From positions 372,001-436,000 of the forward strand of contig NZ_JBDZDQ010000003.1 of NCBI RefSeq assembly GCF_040049295.1: 64,000 nucleotides of DNA, in the 5' to 3' direction. The position numbers and the translations under genes were made by a program. The notes under the pieces were generated by a model. That model made no database searches and had not been told where the DNA came from. It was given only the letters and a program-made list of their open reading frames with translations. This document shows, piece by piece, positions 29,624 through 43,041 of the stretch (position 1 is its first letter; each line of letters begins with the position of its first letter). This DNA is from Sphingomonas sp. KR3-1. GTDB taxonomy: Bacteria > Pseudomonadota > Alphaproteobacteria > Sphingomonadales > Sphingomonadaceae.

Positions 29624-30280
29624 TCAGGCCTTGCGCCAGTGCCACATGAACAGCGGTCGGGCGACGCCCAGCCCGGCGAGGAAACCGCCGATCGAGGGCG
29701 CCGCGCCCCAGGCGAGCAGCTCCGTAATCGCAACCCCCTGCCCCGGCGCCTGTAGCAGCCCGGAAAGAACACTGATCGCCGTCCAAGCGGCAGCGAGCCA
29801 CGCGACGTGCACCGTGCGCGCCGAAAACGGCCCGATCGGCGGATTGCGCGGCCTGCCGTACAGCAGCGAATAGGCGCCGATCACCGCGGAAAGCGCCCCG
29901 TTCATGCCGAGCAGCGGCAACACCGCTGCTCGGGCTACCAGCACATAGGCGGCAGACGACGCAAAGGCGCCGACAGCATAGAGCAGCAGGAATTGCGGCC
30001 AGCCGATCGCATGCTCGGTCTTCTGGCCGGTGATAACCAGCATCAGCACGTTGAAGAATATCTGCAGCGCGCTGACATGCACGAAGGTCGTCGTCAGCGG
30101 GGTCAGCCAGGCCGGCACCGCCCACACCTCCGGCGCGAGCAGCTCCTGCTGTATGCGCGCTGGAATGAAGCCGGCGAGCACCGCGGCTTCGGGCAGGTAG
30201 CCGGTGATCAGGATCAGGGCGCTGACCAGCGCCGTGACCGCCGAGATCGTGATCGTCGCGGGAAAGTCGCGAAAGTTCAC
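29624..30280 (-). CDS. Rhomboid-like membrane protein lacking catalytic residues
   Basis: The 218-residue protein has six hydrophobic segments in the rhomboid order. HVSALQIFFNVLML (His68, Asn77) corresponds to the conserved His/Asn helix. The catalytic helix, normally GxSG, reads GMNGALSAVIGAY, with Asn127 in place of serine. The partner histidine before GGxxxG is also absent: PSIGGFLAG has Ser196 there. It should therefore be an inactive rhomboid (pseudoprotease). It begins two bases after greA ends on the same strand, so the two are probably co-transcribed. Confidence 0.82.
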   Translation of the reverse strand: MNFRDFPATITISAVTALVSALILITGYLPEAAVLAGFIPARIQQELLAPEVWAVPAWLTPLTTTFVHVSALQIFFNVLMLVITGQKTEHAIGWPQFLLLYAVGAFASSAAYVLVARAAVLPLLGMNGALSAVIGAYSLLYGRPRNPPIGPFSARTVHVAWLAAAWTAISVLSGLLQAPGQGVAITELLAWGAAPSIGGFLAGLGVARPLFMWHWRKA

Positions 30281-30282
30281 GC

Positions 30283-30759
30283 TCAGATGAATTCGATCTG
30301 CGACACCAGATAATAGCGGTCACCGGCGGGCACCGAGACCTCGACCTCTTCGTCTACCTTGCGGCCGATCAGCGCGCGGCCGATCGGCGAGTTGTAGGAG
30401 ATGCGGCCCTTGCTCACATCCGCCTCGGTCTCGCCGACGATCTGGTACTTGATCGGCTTGTCGTCCTCGTCGAGCAGCGTCACGGTAGCGCCGAACACGA
30501 CGCGGTCGCCCGAAAGCTCGCGCGGATCGATAATCTGGGCGCGGCTGAGCTTGCCCTCGATATCGGCGATCGTGGCTTCGTTCTGGCCCTGCTGCTCCTT
30601 GGCAGCATGATATTCGGCGTTTTCCGAAAGATCGCCGTGCGCGCGTGCTTCCTCGATCGCATCGACGATCAGCGGACGCTCGATTTTCAGGCGCTTCAGC
30701 TCTGCAGTGAGCTTGTCATAGCCTTCCTGAAGCATCGGCATCTTATCGACGGTCGCCAT
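30283..30759 (-). CDS. greA: Transcription elongation factor GreA
   Basis: The 158-residue protein rescues backtracked RNA polymerase by stimulating transcript cleavage. [15 protein letters not shown] starts the coiled coil, whose tip holds the catalytic acidic pair in [17 protein letters not shown]. The C-terminal domain has [34 protein letters not shown] and ends in VSQIEFI. The 205 bases upstream hold its promoter, and no gene was seen there. Confidence 0.98.
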   Translation of the reverse strand: MATVDKMPMLQEGYDKLTAELKRLKIERPLIVDAIEEARAHGDLSENAEYHAAKEQQGQNEATIADIEGKLSRAQIIDPRELSGDRVVFGATVTLLDEDDKPIKYQIVGETEADVSKGRISYNSPIGRALIGRKVDEEVEVSVPAGDRYYLVSQIEFI

Positions 30760-30921
30760 CCAACAAGTCCTTCAAAACGCCCCGTCCACCAAGCGCTTCC
30801 GGGGAAACGCCCGCACATGGATGCTGATGGGGGAAATCAATCGTGCGAACAGGAATAATAAGACGGCCAATGCCGCACTGCAAGGCTAGGAAAGATATGT
30901 CCCCGCCGAAGCTGGATTAAT

Positions 30922-30960
30922 CCGCCCGGTTTCCGGCAAAAAAGCCGGGAAACCGGGCGG
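30922..30960. terminator. Hairpin downstream of carB
   Basis: CCGCCCGGTTTCCGGC pairs with GCCGGGAAACCGGGCGG around an A-rich loop, four bases past the carB stop. The downstream T run on the minus strand is short, so it may end the transcript with help or act as an RNA stabiliser. Confidence 0.65.
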
Positions 30961-30964
30961 CGGA

Positions 30965-34293
<3,329 letters not shown>

Positions 34294-34294
<1 letters not shown>

Positions 34295-35064
34295 TAAAAA
34301 GAGATTCCGAGCCAAGATTTCAGAGCTTCGAGAAGCGCGGTTGCTAGTTGCCCGATCGCCTCGTCTCCGAACTTGAGGGCGAGATAGGTCAACACTGGCA
34401 AAATCAGTCCCGCGACAGCGCGGGTGCTGATCCTATCCAATCGCAATAGATCGCCAGCAGCCTTGAGTTGCTCGACAAAGCGAGGGCGATCAGCGGGATT
34501 TCCGATACGATCCGAATTGTCTTTACGGATCAGTTCTTGCAGTTCCGGCAACCCATCACTGATAATCTGCGCCTCTGGCGCGTTATGATCTACCGAGACA
34601 ATACGATCAGATGCCGGAACGAGCACAGCATTGTCGGCAATGTCTTGTTCCGCTTCGTCAGCAATAAGGTTGCGCTGTTTCAGTGCCTCAATGGCGCGAT
34701 TTAGCCAAGCATCTCCACCGAAGTAGAAAGTTCGGAAAATCTCATTCGCCTGAGCTGCATGCCACCTACGATCCCATTCTGTCGTAGTGTGCTCACTAGG
34801 CTCCGCGTCAGCTTCGTAAAATTGCAAAGCATTCTTCGGATCAACTTGGAACAAATCTCCGGTCAAAGGGCTTACCAGTTTCGTAGCAGCGCCGCTAACG
34901 AGCAATCTCTCCGCGACCGCGTCGGAAATAGATGTCGGAATTACTATGCCGAAGGTATCGGATATGATGCCTTGAAGATCGGACGCAAAGTAACTGTATC
35001 TGCCATTGTTCCGATTGGCGATTTCCATCATCAAGACGGCGATATGATCAGCAACGATGCTCAC
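34294..35064 (-). CDS. Unknown gene inserted between carA and carB
   Basis: The 256-residue protein reads [20 protein letters not shown] at the start. The first 75 residues look like a small globular domain. The middle is helical and acidic ([20 protein letters not shown]), then [18 protein letters not shown]. The last 40 residues are hydrophobic ([20 protein letters not shown], then a helix ending WLGISF). From memory, a VPASDR...DHN segment followed by such a tail recurs in uncharacterised proteins, but I cannot name a domain. It starts in the carA stop (ATGA) and ends in the carB start (TAATG). Base composition is visibly less GC-rich than both neighbours and codon choice is different, so it was probably acquired. 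Confidence 0.85.
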
Positions 35065-36242
35065 CGCATCATCCCCACGAACCGCTCGAACAGATACAGG
35101 CTGTCCTGCGGCCCTGGGCTGGCCTCGGGGTGATATTGCACTGAAAACGCCGGCCGATCGGTCAGCTCGATACCCGCATTGCTCCCGTCGAACAGCGACA
35201 CATGCGTCTCGCGGGCATTCTCTGGAAGCGTCTCGCGTTCCACCGCGAAGCCGTGGTTCATGCTGGTGATCTCCACCGCACCGTCTTCCAGCCGCTTTAC
35301 GGGATGGTTGGCGCCGCGATGGCCCTGGAACATCTTGGTGGTCTCTGCGCCCACGGCGAGGCCGAGCAGCTGATGGCCGAGGCAGATGCCGAACAACGGC
35401 TTGCCGGTCTCTAGCAGCTGGCGGATCACCGGCACGGCATATTCGCCGGTTGCGGCGGGATCGCCTGGGCCGTTCGACAGGAAGAAGCCGTCCGGGTTGA
35501 ACGCCATGACCTGCTCATAGGTCGCCGCCGCCGGCAGCACGGTCACCTTGGCGCCGGCCCGGACCAGGTTGCGGAAGATGTTGCGCTTCGAGCCATAGTC
35601 GAGCGCGACGACATGCGGGCGGTCGTCCTCGGCACCTTCCGGGCCATAGCCGAAGCCGAGGCGCCACACGCCGCCTTCCCAGCCGAAATGCGTCTCGGTG
35701 GTCACGGTGATCGCGAGGTCCATGCCTTCCAGGCCCGGCCAGCCGCGCGCCATCTCGAGCAGCAGCGGAATGTCGAACTTGCCCTCGGCCGAATGCGCGA
35801 TCACGCCGTTGGGCGCGCCGGCAAGGCGGATGCGGCGGGTCAGCGCGCGGGTGTCGATGCCCGACAGGCCGATGCGCGCATGCTTCTTCATCCAGGCATC
35901 GAGATGCTCGGTCGCGCGGAAGTTGCTCGGCTCGGTCACATCCTCGCGCACGATCATGCCCAGTGCGTGGGGATCGTCGGCCTCGATATCGTCCGGGTTC
36001 GCACCGACATTGCCGATGTGCGGAAAGGTGAAGTTGATGATCTGCCCGGCGAAGCTCGGGTCGGTCATGATTTCCTGATAGCCGGTCATCGCGGTGTGGA
36101 AGCACACCTCGCCGACTGCCTGCCCCTCGGCCCCGAAGCCACGGCCCCAAATCACGTCCCCCGACGCCAAAACCAGTACGCCGGTGGCTCCGGCAGGCAT
36201 AGGCGTAGGCGTGGCATCGGCCATTTGTGGGTGGCTCTCCAT
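35061..36242 (-). CDS. carA: Carbamoyl-phosphate synthase small subunit
   Basis: The 393-residue glutaminase subunit supplies ammonia to CarB. The N-terminal domain has VCFHTAMTGYQEIMTDPSFA and FTFPHIGNVG. The class I amidotransferase domain has the nucleophile Cys287 in GICLGHQLLG and the His371/Glu373 pair in QYHPEASPGP. ATG 36242 is given; ATG 36224, six codons later, is equally possible. It is followed by the unknown gene and then carB, which is not the usual direct carA-carB arrangement. Confidence 0.98.
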   Translation of the reverse strand: MESHPQMADATPTPMPAGATGVLVLASGDVIWGRGFGAEGQAVGEVCFHTAMTGYQEIMTDPSFAGQIINFTFPHIGNVGANPDDIEADDPHALGMIVREDVTEPSNFRATEHLDAWMKKHARIGLSGIDTRALTRRIRLAGAPNGVIAHSAEGKFDIPLLLEMARGWPGLEGMDLAITVTTETHFGWEGGVWRLGFGYGPEGAEDDRPHVVALDYGSKRNIFRNLVRAGAKVTVLPAAATYEQVMAFNPDGFFLSNGPGDPAATGEYAVPVIRQLLETGKPLFGICLGHQLLGLAVGAETTKMFQGHRGANHPVKRLEDGAVEITSMNHGFAVERETLPENARETHVSLFDGSNAGIELTDRPAFSVQYHPEASPGPQDSLYLFERFVGMMR

Positions 36243-36351
36243 TTGAGGTGCAGCAATGTCGCTAAGTGCCGCCCGCTAGACCCCTACCCCCCTCGCGTCA
36301 ACCGGTTCCCGGGTCTATTGCGGGGTCAATTCCCGATTCACGAGAGATGAA

Positions 36352-36804
36352 ATGATCCGAGACGATATCAAGGCAGCCCAGATCGCAGCGATGAAGGCCG
36401 GCGACAAGGAAACCCGCGGCGCGATCAGCCTGATCCAGAGCGCGATCAAGAACCGCGACATCGAGGAACGGGTGAAGGCGGTCCAGGCCGACGACGACGC
36501 GTTGGTGATCGAAGTGCTGCAGAAGATGGTCAAGCAGCGCCGCGAATCGATCGAGATGTTCGAGAAGGGCGGCCGCCAGGAGCTCGCCGACAACGAGAAG
36601 GCCGAAGTCGCCGTGATCGAGCGCTTCCTGCCGGCCCAGATGAGCGACGAAGAGACCAGCGCGGCGATCGAGGCGATCAAGGCCGAGCTGGGCGCCAGCG
36701 GCATGAAGGACATGGGCAAGGTGATGGCCGAGCTGAAGGCCCGTCACGCGACGACGCTCGACATGAGCAAGGCGAGCGGCCTGGTGAAGGCGGCGCTGAG
36801 CTAA
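36352..36804 (+). CDS. GatB/YqeY domain-containing protein
   Basis: The 150-residue helical protein has the YqeY pattern: MIRDDIKAAQIAAMKAGDKE, LQKMVKQRRESIEMFEKGGR, AVIERFLPAQMSDEETSAAI, and GMKDMGKVMAELK near the end. It resembles the tRNA-binding tail domain of the GatB amidotransferase subunit, but the free protein has no proven role. Location just before dnaG and rpoD is the standard alphaproteobacterial form of the macromolecular synthesis operon. Confidence 0.95.
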   Translation: MIRDDIKAAQIAAMKAGDKETRGAISLIQSAIKNRDIEERVKAVQADDDALVIEVLQKMVKQRRESIEMFEKGGRQELADNEKAEVAVIERFLPAQMSDEETSAAIEAIKAELGASGMKDMGKVMAELKARHATTLDMSKASGLVKAALS

Positions 36805-36821
36805 GCTGAGAGCAGCCCACG

Positions 36822-36830
36822 TTATCCACA
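36822..36830 (+). promoter_or_regulatory. Perfect DnaA box upstream of dnaG
   Basis: TTATCCACA, the strong DnaA-binding 9-mer, lies 47 bases before the dnaG start at 36877. A second perfect copy is at 41069-41077, after rpoD. Confidence 0.5.
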
Positions 36831-36876
36831 CCCCGGCTTGCTTGCCGGGCGGGCCCGGCGCGGGCATGGGAAGGCG

Positions 36877-38757
36877 GTGTCGCTCACCCCTGCCTTTCTC
36901 GACGAACTTCGCGCCCGCACGCTGCTGTCCGGGCTGATCGCCAAGACGACCAAGCTGCAAAAGGCGGGGCGGGAGTTTCGTGCCTGCTGTCCGTTCCACA
37001 ACGAGAAGACCCCGAGCTTCTACGTAAACGACGACAAGGGCTTCTATCACTGCTTCGGCTGCGGCGCGCATGGCGATGCGATCCGCTGGATGACCGATCA
37101 GCGCGGCCTGCCCTTTATCGATGCGGTGAAGGAGCTGGTCCAGGCCGCCGGCATGGAGATGCCCGAGCAGGACCGACGCGGCGCCGAGAAGGCCGAGCGC
37201 GCCAAGGGCCTCCATGAAGCGATGGAGGACGCCGCGAAGTTCTTCGTCGAGCGGCTCCACGGCATCGAAGGCGCCGAGGCGCGGGCAGTGATCAAGAAGC
37301 GCGGGATCAACGACGAGACCGCCAAGACCTTCGGCCTGGGCTATTCCCCCGATTCGCGCGGGAAGCTCAAGGAGGCGCTGAAGAGTTACGGCGATCCTAT
37401 GCTGGTCGAGGCCGGGCTGCTGATCTCGGTCGAAAAGAAGGACCCATACGACCGCTTCCGTGGTCGCCTGATGATCCCGATCCGCGATGTGCGCGGCCGC
37501 GCCATTGCCTTTGGCGGGCGCATCATCGGCGACGGCGAGCCCAAATATCTCAACTCCCCCGAGACGCCGCTCTTCGACAAGGGGCGGACGCTCTACAATC
37601 TCGATCGCGCCCAGGCAGCGGCGCGCAAGTCTGGCCGGATCATCGCGGTCGAGGGCTATATGGACGTGATCGCGCTCGCCCAGGCCGGGTTCGGCGAGGC
37701 GGTGGCGCCACTCGGCACGGCGATGACTGAACATCAGCTCGAGCGGCTGTGGCGGATCGCCGACGTGCCCTTGCTCTGCTTCGACGGCGACTCGGCGGGG
37801 CAGAAGGCGGCGCTCAGGGCAGCACACCGCGCCCTCCCGATGCTCCAGCCGGGTCGCAGCCTCGCCTTCGTCACGCTGGCCGACGGGCTCGATCCCGACG
37901 ATCTCGTGCGCACCAAGGGCCCGCAGGCGTTCGAGGCGCTGCTCAAGGCGCCGCAGCCGCTGGTCGATCTGCTCTGGCAGAGCGAAGTCGCCGCCGAGCC
38001 GCTCGACACGCCCGAGCAGCGCGCCGGGCTCAAGCGGCGCCTGAACGAGCTGGCGGACGGGATCGGCGACCCCAATGTGAAGCACGAATATGTCGCCGAG
38101 TTCCGCGAGCGCATCGATGCGCATTTCGGCCGCGGCCCGCGCGCCTTCGAGGCGCGGGGGCCGCGCGGTTCGAGCGCGCCGGCACGCGGCAAGCGCGACA
38201 AGCGCGGCAACTGGCAGCCGCCCGAGGCTATGCCGGGCGCCACGATGCGCAGCATGGGCGCCGCCGGGCTAGACCCGATCCTCGCCCGCGCGGTGCTCGC
38301 CGGGCTGATCCGCCACCCGGCCGAGATCGCCCGCCACATGGAGGTGCTGGGCTCGCTGCGCGGCGCCTCGGGCGCGCTCGGCAGGCTGTTCGAGGCGGTG
38401 GTCGATGTCGCGCTGGAAGACCGGCAGCTTGATCAGGGCAAAGTGCTCACCATATTGGCGCGGTCCGGTTTCGATCAGATGGCGAGCGAGCTGCTCCGGG
38501 CCGATACCCTGCCCTTTTCCTTTACCCGGCCCAAGGCCGAGGAAAAGAAGGCGCGCGAAGACCTGAACGAGGCGATCGCAGTGATGGTGGCGCGTCCCGC
38601 GGTGGATGCGGCGCTGGCAGAGGCAACGGCAGCGATGCTCGAGCGTTTCGATGATGAGTCGTTCGCCCGGCAAACGGCCCTGCTCCGGCAGCGCCAGGAG
38701 CTAGAAACGCGCCTCGCGAATCTGATGCTTGCGGATGACGAGAATTTAGAAGATTAG
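36877..38757 (+). CDS. dnaG: DNA primase
   Basis: The 626-residue protein starts at GTG 36877 with GGAAGG just upstream; the longer frame would add a 13-residue non-homologous leader. The CHC2 zinc domain shows CCPFHNEKTPSFYV and HCFGCGAHGD. The catalytic core has the TOPRIM motif IIAVEGYMDVIALAQ and CFDGDSAGQKAALRA. A C-terminal helicase-binding region (about 460-626) follows an Arg/Gly-rich linker. It synthesises primers for DNA replication. It sits between the YqeY gene and rpoD. Confidence 0.97.
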   Translation: MSLTPAFLDELRARTLLSGLIAKTTKLQKAGREFRACCPFHNEKTPSFYVNDDKGFYHCFGCGAHGDAIRWMTDQRGLPFIDAVKELVQAAGMEMPEQDRRGAEKAERAKGLHEAMEDAAKFFVERLHGIEGAEARAVIKKRGINDETAKTFGLGYSPDSRGKLKEALKSYGDPMLVEAGLLISVEKKDPYDRFRGRLMIPIRDVRGRAIAFGGRIIGDGEPKYLNSPETPLFDKGRTLYNLDRAQAAARKSGRIIAVEGYMDVIALAQAGFGEAVAPLGTAMTEHQLERLWRIADVPLLCFDGDSAGQKAALRAAHRALPMLQPGRSLAFVTLADGLDPDDLVRTKGPQAFEALLKAPQPLVDLLWQSEVAAEPLDTPEQRAGLKRRLNELADGIGDPNVKHEYVAEFRERIDAHFGRGPRAFEARGPRGSSAPARGKRDKRGNWQPPEAMPGATMRSMGAAGLDPILARAVLAGLIRHPAEIARHMEVLGSLRGASGALGRLFEAVVDVALEDRQLDQGKVLTILARSGFDQMASELLRADTLPFSFTRPKAEEKKAREDLNEAIAVMVARPAVDAALAEATAAMLERFDDESFARQTALLRQRQELETRLANLMLADDENLED

Positions 38758-38797
38758 GGCGGCGTATAATGCCGCCATCCAAGTTTCGAGGATTTGA

Positions 38798-40828
38798 ATG
38801 GCCAAGGCGAACATGGCAGACGTCACTGAGACCGGCGAGGCGGGTGACGCGCCCCTGATCGATCTGAACGAGGGTTCGATCAAGAAGCTCGTCGCGCGAG
38901 CCAAAAAGCGCGGTTACATCACTGTCGACCAGCTCAACGAGATGCTGCCGCAGGACCAGATGTCCTCGGAGCAGATCGAAGACGTGATGGCGGCGCTCAA
39001 CGACATGGGCGTCAACGTCGTCGAGAACGAGGAAGCCGGCGAGGACGCCGAACCCGAGGACGACAGTCAGGACGAAGCCGAGTCGAACGACAGCGGCGAC
39101 GATTCGGCCCCCGCCTTCGAGACCAAGAAGAAGGAAACCGTCGACCGGACCGACGATCCGGTGCGCATGTACCTGCGCGAGATGGGCGCCGTCGAGCTGC
39201 TCAGCCGCGAGGGCGAGATCGCGATCGCGAAGCGTATCGAGGCCGGCCGCGACACGATGATCCTCGGCCTGTGCGAATCGCCGATCACCTTCAACGCGAT
39301 CATCGGTTGGTCGAACGCACTCAACGAAGGCACGATGCAGTTGCGCGAGATCCTCGATCTGGACGCAATGCTCTCCAAGGGGCCGTCGGCCGAGCAGGTC
39401 GAAGGCGCCGAGGAAGACGACAACGGCGAGATCAGCGAGAAGACCGCCGGCACTTCCTTCAAGGAGGAAGAGGAAGTCGAGGAAGTCCAGGACGAAGAGG
39501 ACGAGGACTCGATGACCGAGCGCCGCACGCCGCGGCAGTCGGACGACGAGGAGGAGGACAACACCCTCAGCCTCGCGCAGATGGAAGAGACGCTCAAGCC
39601 GCAGGCGCTCGAGAAGTTCGCCAACATCACGTCGATCTACAAGAAATTCTCCAAGATGCAGCTCCAGCGCCTTGATGCGATGGCTGGCGGCGGCGAGCTC
39701 GCCGCGTCGGAGGAGAAGAAGTATCAGAAGCTGCGCGAGGAGCTGACCGCCGAAGTCGAGTCGGTCCAGTTCCACCAGCAGAAGATCGAATATCTCGTCG
39801 ACCAGCTCTACAGCTTCAACCGGCGCCTGACCGCGCTGGGCGGCCAGATGCTGCGCCTTGCCGAGCGCCACAAGGTGAGCCGCAAGGACTTCCTCGATCG
39901 CTATGTCGATCACGAGCTCGACGAGGGCTTCATCGCTTCTGTCGAGAAGCTCGACAAGAAGTGGGCGGCGTTTGCGCTCAACGAAGTCGCCGCGGTCGAT
40001 CGCATCCGCGTCGAGATCGCGGAGATCTCGCAGTCGACGGGCATGGCGCTCGCCGAGTTCCGCCGCATCGTCAACATGGTGCAGAAGGGCGAGCGCGAGG
40101 CACGCATCGCGAAGAAGGAGATGGTCGAGGCCAATCTCCGCCTCGTGATTTCGATCGCCAAGAAGTACACCAATCGCGGCCTGCAGTTCCTGGATCTTAT
40201 CCAGGAGGGCAATATCGGCCTGATGAAGGCGGTCGATAAGTTCGAATATCGCCGCGGCTACAAGTTCAGCACCTATGCGACCTGGTGGATCCGCCAGGCG
40301 ATCACCCGCTCGATCGCCGACCAGGCGCGCACGATCCGCATCCCGGTCCACATGATCGAGACGATCAACAAGCTGGTCCGCACCAGCCGCCAGTTCCTCC
40401 ACGAGCAGGGCCGCGAGCCCACGCCCGAGGAAATGGCCGAGCGCTTGAGCATGCCGCTCGAGAAGGTGCGCAAGGTGATGAAGATCGCCAAGGAGCCGAT
40501 CAGCCTCGAAACGCCGATCGGCGACGAGGAAGATTCGCACCTCGGTGACTTCATCGAGGACAAGAACGCGATCATCCCGGTGGACGCGGCGATCCAGGCG
40601 AACCTCAAGGAAACGGTCACCCGCGTCCTCGCCAGTCTCACGCCCCGCGAGGAGCGCGTGCTGCGCATGCGCTTCGGCATAGGCATGAACACCGATCACA
40701 CGCTCGAGGAAGTCGGCCAGCAGTTCTCGGTCACCCGCGAGCGTATCCGCCAGATCGAGGCGAAGGCGCTGCGCAAGCTCAAGCATCCGAGCCGCAGCCG
40801 CAAGATGCGGTCATTCCTCGACCAGTAA
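38798..40828 (+). CDS. rpoD: RNA polymerase primary sigma factor RpoD
   Basis: The 676-residue protein has region 1.1 ([20 protein letters not shown]), region 1.2 ([16 protein letters not shown]), a large acidic non-conserved insert (about 210-250), region 2 ([20 protein letters not shown] and [15 protein letters not shown]) and region 4 ([20 protein letters not shown]). It recognises housekeeping promoters. It is the last gene of the cluster and is followed by a terminator. The start has GAGG about ten bases upstream. Confidence 0.98.
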   Translation: MAKANMADVTETGEAGDAPLIDLNEGSIKKLVARAKKRGYITVDQLNEMLPQDQMSSEQIEDVMAALNDMGVNVVENEEAGEDAEPEDDSQDEAESNDSGDDSAPAFETKKKETVDRTDDPVRMYLREMGAVELLSREGEIAIAKRIEAGRDTMILGLCESPITFNAIIGWSNALNEGTMQLREILDLDAMLSKGPSAEQVEGAEEDDNGEISEKTAGTSFKEEEEVEEVQDEEDEDSMTERRTPRQSDDEEEDNTLSLAQMEETLKPQALEKFANITSIYKKFSKMQLQRLDAMAGGGELAASEEKKYQKLREELTAEVESVQFHQQKIEYLVDQLYSFNRRLTALGGQMLRLAERHKVSRKDFLDRYVDHELDEGFIASVEKLDKKWAAFALNEVAAVDRIRVEIAEISQSTGMALAEFRRIVNMVQKGEREARIAKKEMVEANLRLVISIAKKYTNRGLQFLDLIQEGNIGLMKAVDKFEYRRGYKFSTYATWWIRQAITRSIADQARTIRIPVHMIETINKLVRTSRQFLHEQGREPTPEEMAERLSMPLEKVRKVMKIAKEPISLETPIGDEEDSHLGDFIEDKNAIIPVDAAIQANLKETVTRVLASLTPREERVLRMRFGIGMNTDHTLEEVGQQFSVTRERIRQIEAKALRKLKHPSRSRKMRSFLDQ

Positions 40829-41177
40829 GTCGGGCTGCACCGCGTTTTGGAATAGAAGGGGTCGCTCCGTTGGGGCGGCCCCTTTCTTTTCGTCCCTCCA
40901 AACGCATGCGAGTCGCCGTTGCGGCTCTGTCGGTCAAATCGCCGATGCACAGCGGCTTTCGCCGATGTCAGGAACTATCGGTATAGTTACGGATACTGGC
41001 GAGTCGGCGGAGAATTTGCTTGCCGGGCACGCTTGTGTTTTGCCTGCAACGATGCAGCGATGGACGCTTTATCCACAGTAAATTCGTGATTTACCTTGTC
41101 TTTACGTGCTTCGGTATATCCCCGAGTTGCAAAACACTGCCCGTCGGCATGGGGCCGGCTGGAAGATGTGGGGGCTT
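40829..41177. other. Intergenic region after rpoD
   Basis: After the terminator no gene is seen. A perfect DnaA box (TTATCCACA, 41069-41077) and an AT-rich stretch (about 41080-41110) are the only notable features. The promoter of the next gene must lie in this last stretch. GGAAC at 40974 has no matching -10 element. Confidence 0.5.
40856..40890 (+). terminator. Intrinsic terminator of rpoD
   Basis: AAGGGGTCGCTCC pairs with GGGGCGGCCCCTT, followed by TCTTTT, 28 bases past the rpoD stop. Confidence 0.85.
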
Positions 41178-41843
41178 ATGCCGTTTGATTCCGTACAGGT
41201 TGTGCGATTGGGCGGTGCCTGGGGCTCGATGGGTCAGCTCATCGCGTCCGACGGCAGCGCCAACCACCCCTATCTCCGGCGCCTGGCCCGCAACGAGGAG
41301 CCGCTGCGCGACCTCTCCGACGCGGCGCATCATATCTGCCTGCTGCACGGCCGCCACCCCGGCGTGATCGACCATGCGCTCGGCCATGCCCGGCTCGGCA
41401 TCGAGCGCGACTGGCTGGAGGCCGCGGCCGACGCCTTCGTGATCGAGCGTGCCTATCTCGTCCGCATCGTCGCCGCTGCCGGGCCGCTGCCCAGCACCCC
41501 CGGCCATGCCGAGACCGAAGCCGCCACCGCGGCGCAGCGCCATGCGCTCGACATGCTTGCCCAATCGGACCGCGCCGGCTGCGCGACCGGCGCAGCGATC
41601 GCGATGGCGATGGACTGGGCGGTGATCCGCGAGGGGCTCGACGCCGCCGCGGAGCGCCTGGGCCTCGCCATCCCCGTCTCGCAGCTGCCGCTCGCCGAGG
41701 AGACGGTGACCGTGGTCGACACGCTGGTCCGCGAAGGCCATCTCGAGCGCGCCGTGCTGTTCGGCGCCCAGCAGCTCTTCGCCCAGCATCGCGGCCTGTG
41801 GGACCTGCTCGAGGCCCGCGCCTCGGCCCGCGACAAGCACTAA
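41178..41843 (+). CDS. Conserved-looking cytoplasmic protein of unknown function
   Basis: The 221-residue protein starts at ATG 41178, five bases after GGGGG; ATG 41166 upstream is possible. It is helical and Ala/Leu/His rich: SDAAHHICLLHGRHPGVIDH early, a Leu/Ala-rich core, and LVREGHLERAVLFGAQQLFA near the end. It has no signal or membrane segment and no motif I recognise. It is 45 bases before the MoxR gene on the same strand, so the two could be co-transcribed. Confidence 0.8.
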   Translation: MPFDSVQVVRLGGAWGSMGQLIASDGSANHPYLRRLARNEEPLRDLSDAAHHICLLHGRHPGVIDHALGHARLGIERDWLEAAADAFVIERAYLVRIVAAAGPLPSTPGHAETEAATAAQRHALDMLAQSDRAGCATGAAIAMAMDWAVIREGLDAAAERLGLAIPVSQLPLAEETVTVVDTLVREGHLERAVLFGAQQLFAQHRGLWDLLEARASARDKH

Positions 41844-41888
41844 GTTCCCGGCACCAGCTTGCACTCCCCCGCCCCGGCCCTCTAAGCC

Positions 41889-42743
41889 GTGGCGATGCGC
41901 TTCCAAGGCACCCAGAGCTATGTCGCCACCGACGACCTGAAGGTCGCGGTCAACGCCGCCGTCACGCTGCGGCGCCCCCTGCTCGTCAAGGGCGAGCCCG
42001 GCACCGGCAAGACCGTGCTGGCCTACGAGATCGCCAAGGCGGTCGATGCACCGCTGATCGAGTGGAACGTCAAGTCGACCACCAAGGCGCAGCAGGGCCT
42101 GTACGAATATGACGCGGTGGCGCGCCTGCGCGACGGCCAGCTCGGCGATCCGCGGGTCCACGAGATCGGCAACTATATCCGCAAGGGCAAATTGTGGGAG
42201 GCGTTCACCGCCCCCAAGCTGCCCGTGCTGCTGATCGACGAGATCGACAAGGCCGATATCGAGTTCCCGAACGACCTGCTCCAGGAGCTCGATCGGATGG
42301 AATTCCATGTCTACGAGACGCAGGAGACCGTCCGCGCCGCCGAGCGGCCGATCGTGGTGATCACTTCGAACAACGAGAAGGACCTGCCCGACGCGTTCCT
42401 GCGCCGCTGCTTCTTCCACTATATCAAGTTCCCCGACCGCGAGACGATGCAGGCGATCGTCGACGTCCATTTCCCCGGCATCCAGAAGCTGCTGGTAAGC
42501 AAGGCGATGGATATCTTCTACGAGATCCGCGAGGTGCCGGGCCTGAAGAAGAAGCCGAGCACCAGCGAGCTGCTCGACTGGCTCAAGCTGCTGCTCCACG
42601 AGGACATACCGCTCGAGGTGCTGCAGAACAAGGACCCGACCAAGGCGATCCCGCCGCTCCACGGCGCGCTGCTCAAGAACGAGCAGGACGTGATGCTGTT
42701 CGAGCGACTCGCCTTCATGGCCAGGCGCCAGCAGGGCAAGTGA
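41889..42743 (+). CDS. MoxR family AAA+ ATPase
   Basis: The 284-residue protein has Walker A GEPGTGKTV (35-43), Walker B VLLIDEIDKAD, sensor 1 IVVITSNNEKDLPDAFLRRC and the arginine-finger region of MoxR ATPases. The start is GTG 41889, or ATG 41895. MoxR proteins work with VWA-domain partners as chaperones that mature or activate other proteins, often inserting cofactors or acting in the envelope. The matching CoxE-like VWA gene is at 46479, downstream of three other genes on the same strand. Confidence 0.95.
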   Translation: MAMRFQGTQSYVATDDLKVAVNAAVTLRRPLLVKGEPGTGKTVLAYEIAKAVDAPLIEWNVKSTTKAQQGLYEYDAVARLRDGQLGDPRVHEIGNYIRKGKLWEAFTAPKLPVLLIDEIDKADIEFPNDLLQELDRMEFHVYETQETVRAAERPIVVITSNNEKDLPDAFLRRCFFHYIKFPDRETMQAIVDVHFPGIQKLLVSKAMDIFYEIREVPGLKKKPSTSELLDWLKLLLHEDIPLEVLQNKDPTKAIPPLHGALLKNEQDVMLFERLAFMARRQQGK

Positions 42744-43041
42744 AGTCCTGATTTACCCGAATTGGGTACGAAAAGTCACCAAAGCCACTACACGCACGGA
42801 GCGTCGGGGGCATGACTTTCCGGCGGGCAAGTTTATCCCGGAAGGGCGCCCGCCATGCGCCATCGCCTCCGCGTGCATGATCTCGCGATGAGAAAGAGCG
42901 CGGCGAGTATCTCAGGCGAAATCCTACATTGGAAGAGGCCCAATTCCCTCGCTCTTCGGGAGAGGGAAAACACAGTTAACCACTCTTAAACCAGTCCGGG
43001 TTACGGTCCGCTTGGGGGGGACTCAGTATGAGTGCCCGAGT
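42744..43041. other. Intergenic region before the CHAP gene, with an operator-like site
   Basis: TACCCGAATTGGGTA at 42754-42768 has the same TACCC-N5-GGGTA form as the sites before the HTH-DAHP synthase gene. A small hairpin, TTCCCTC/GAGAGGGAA, is near 42947-42970. No gene was seen. Confidence 0.5.

Noticed and set aside
40974..40999. GGAAC after rpoD as an EcfG promoter
   Set aside because: No CGTT-like -10 element at the right distance.
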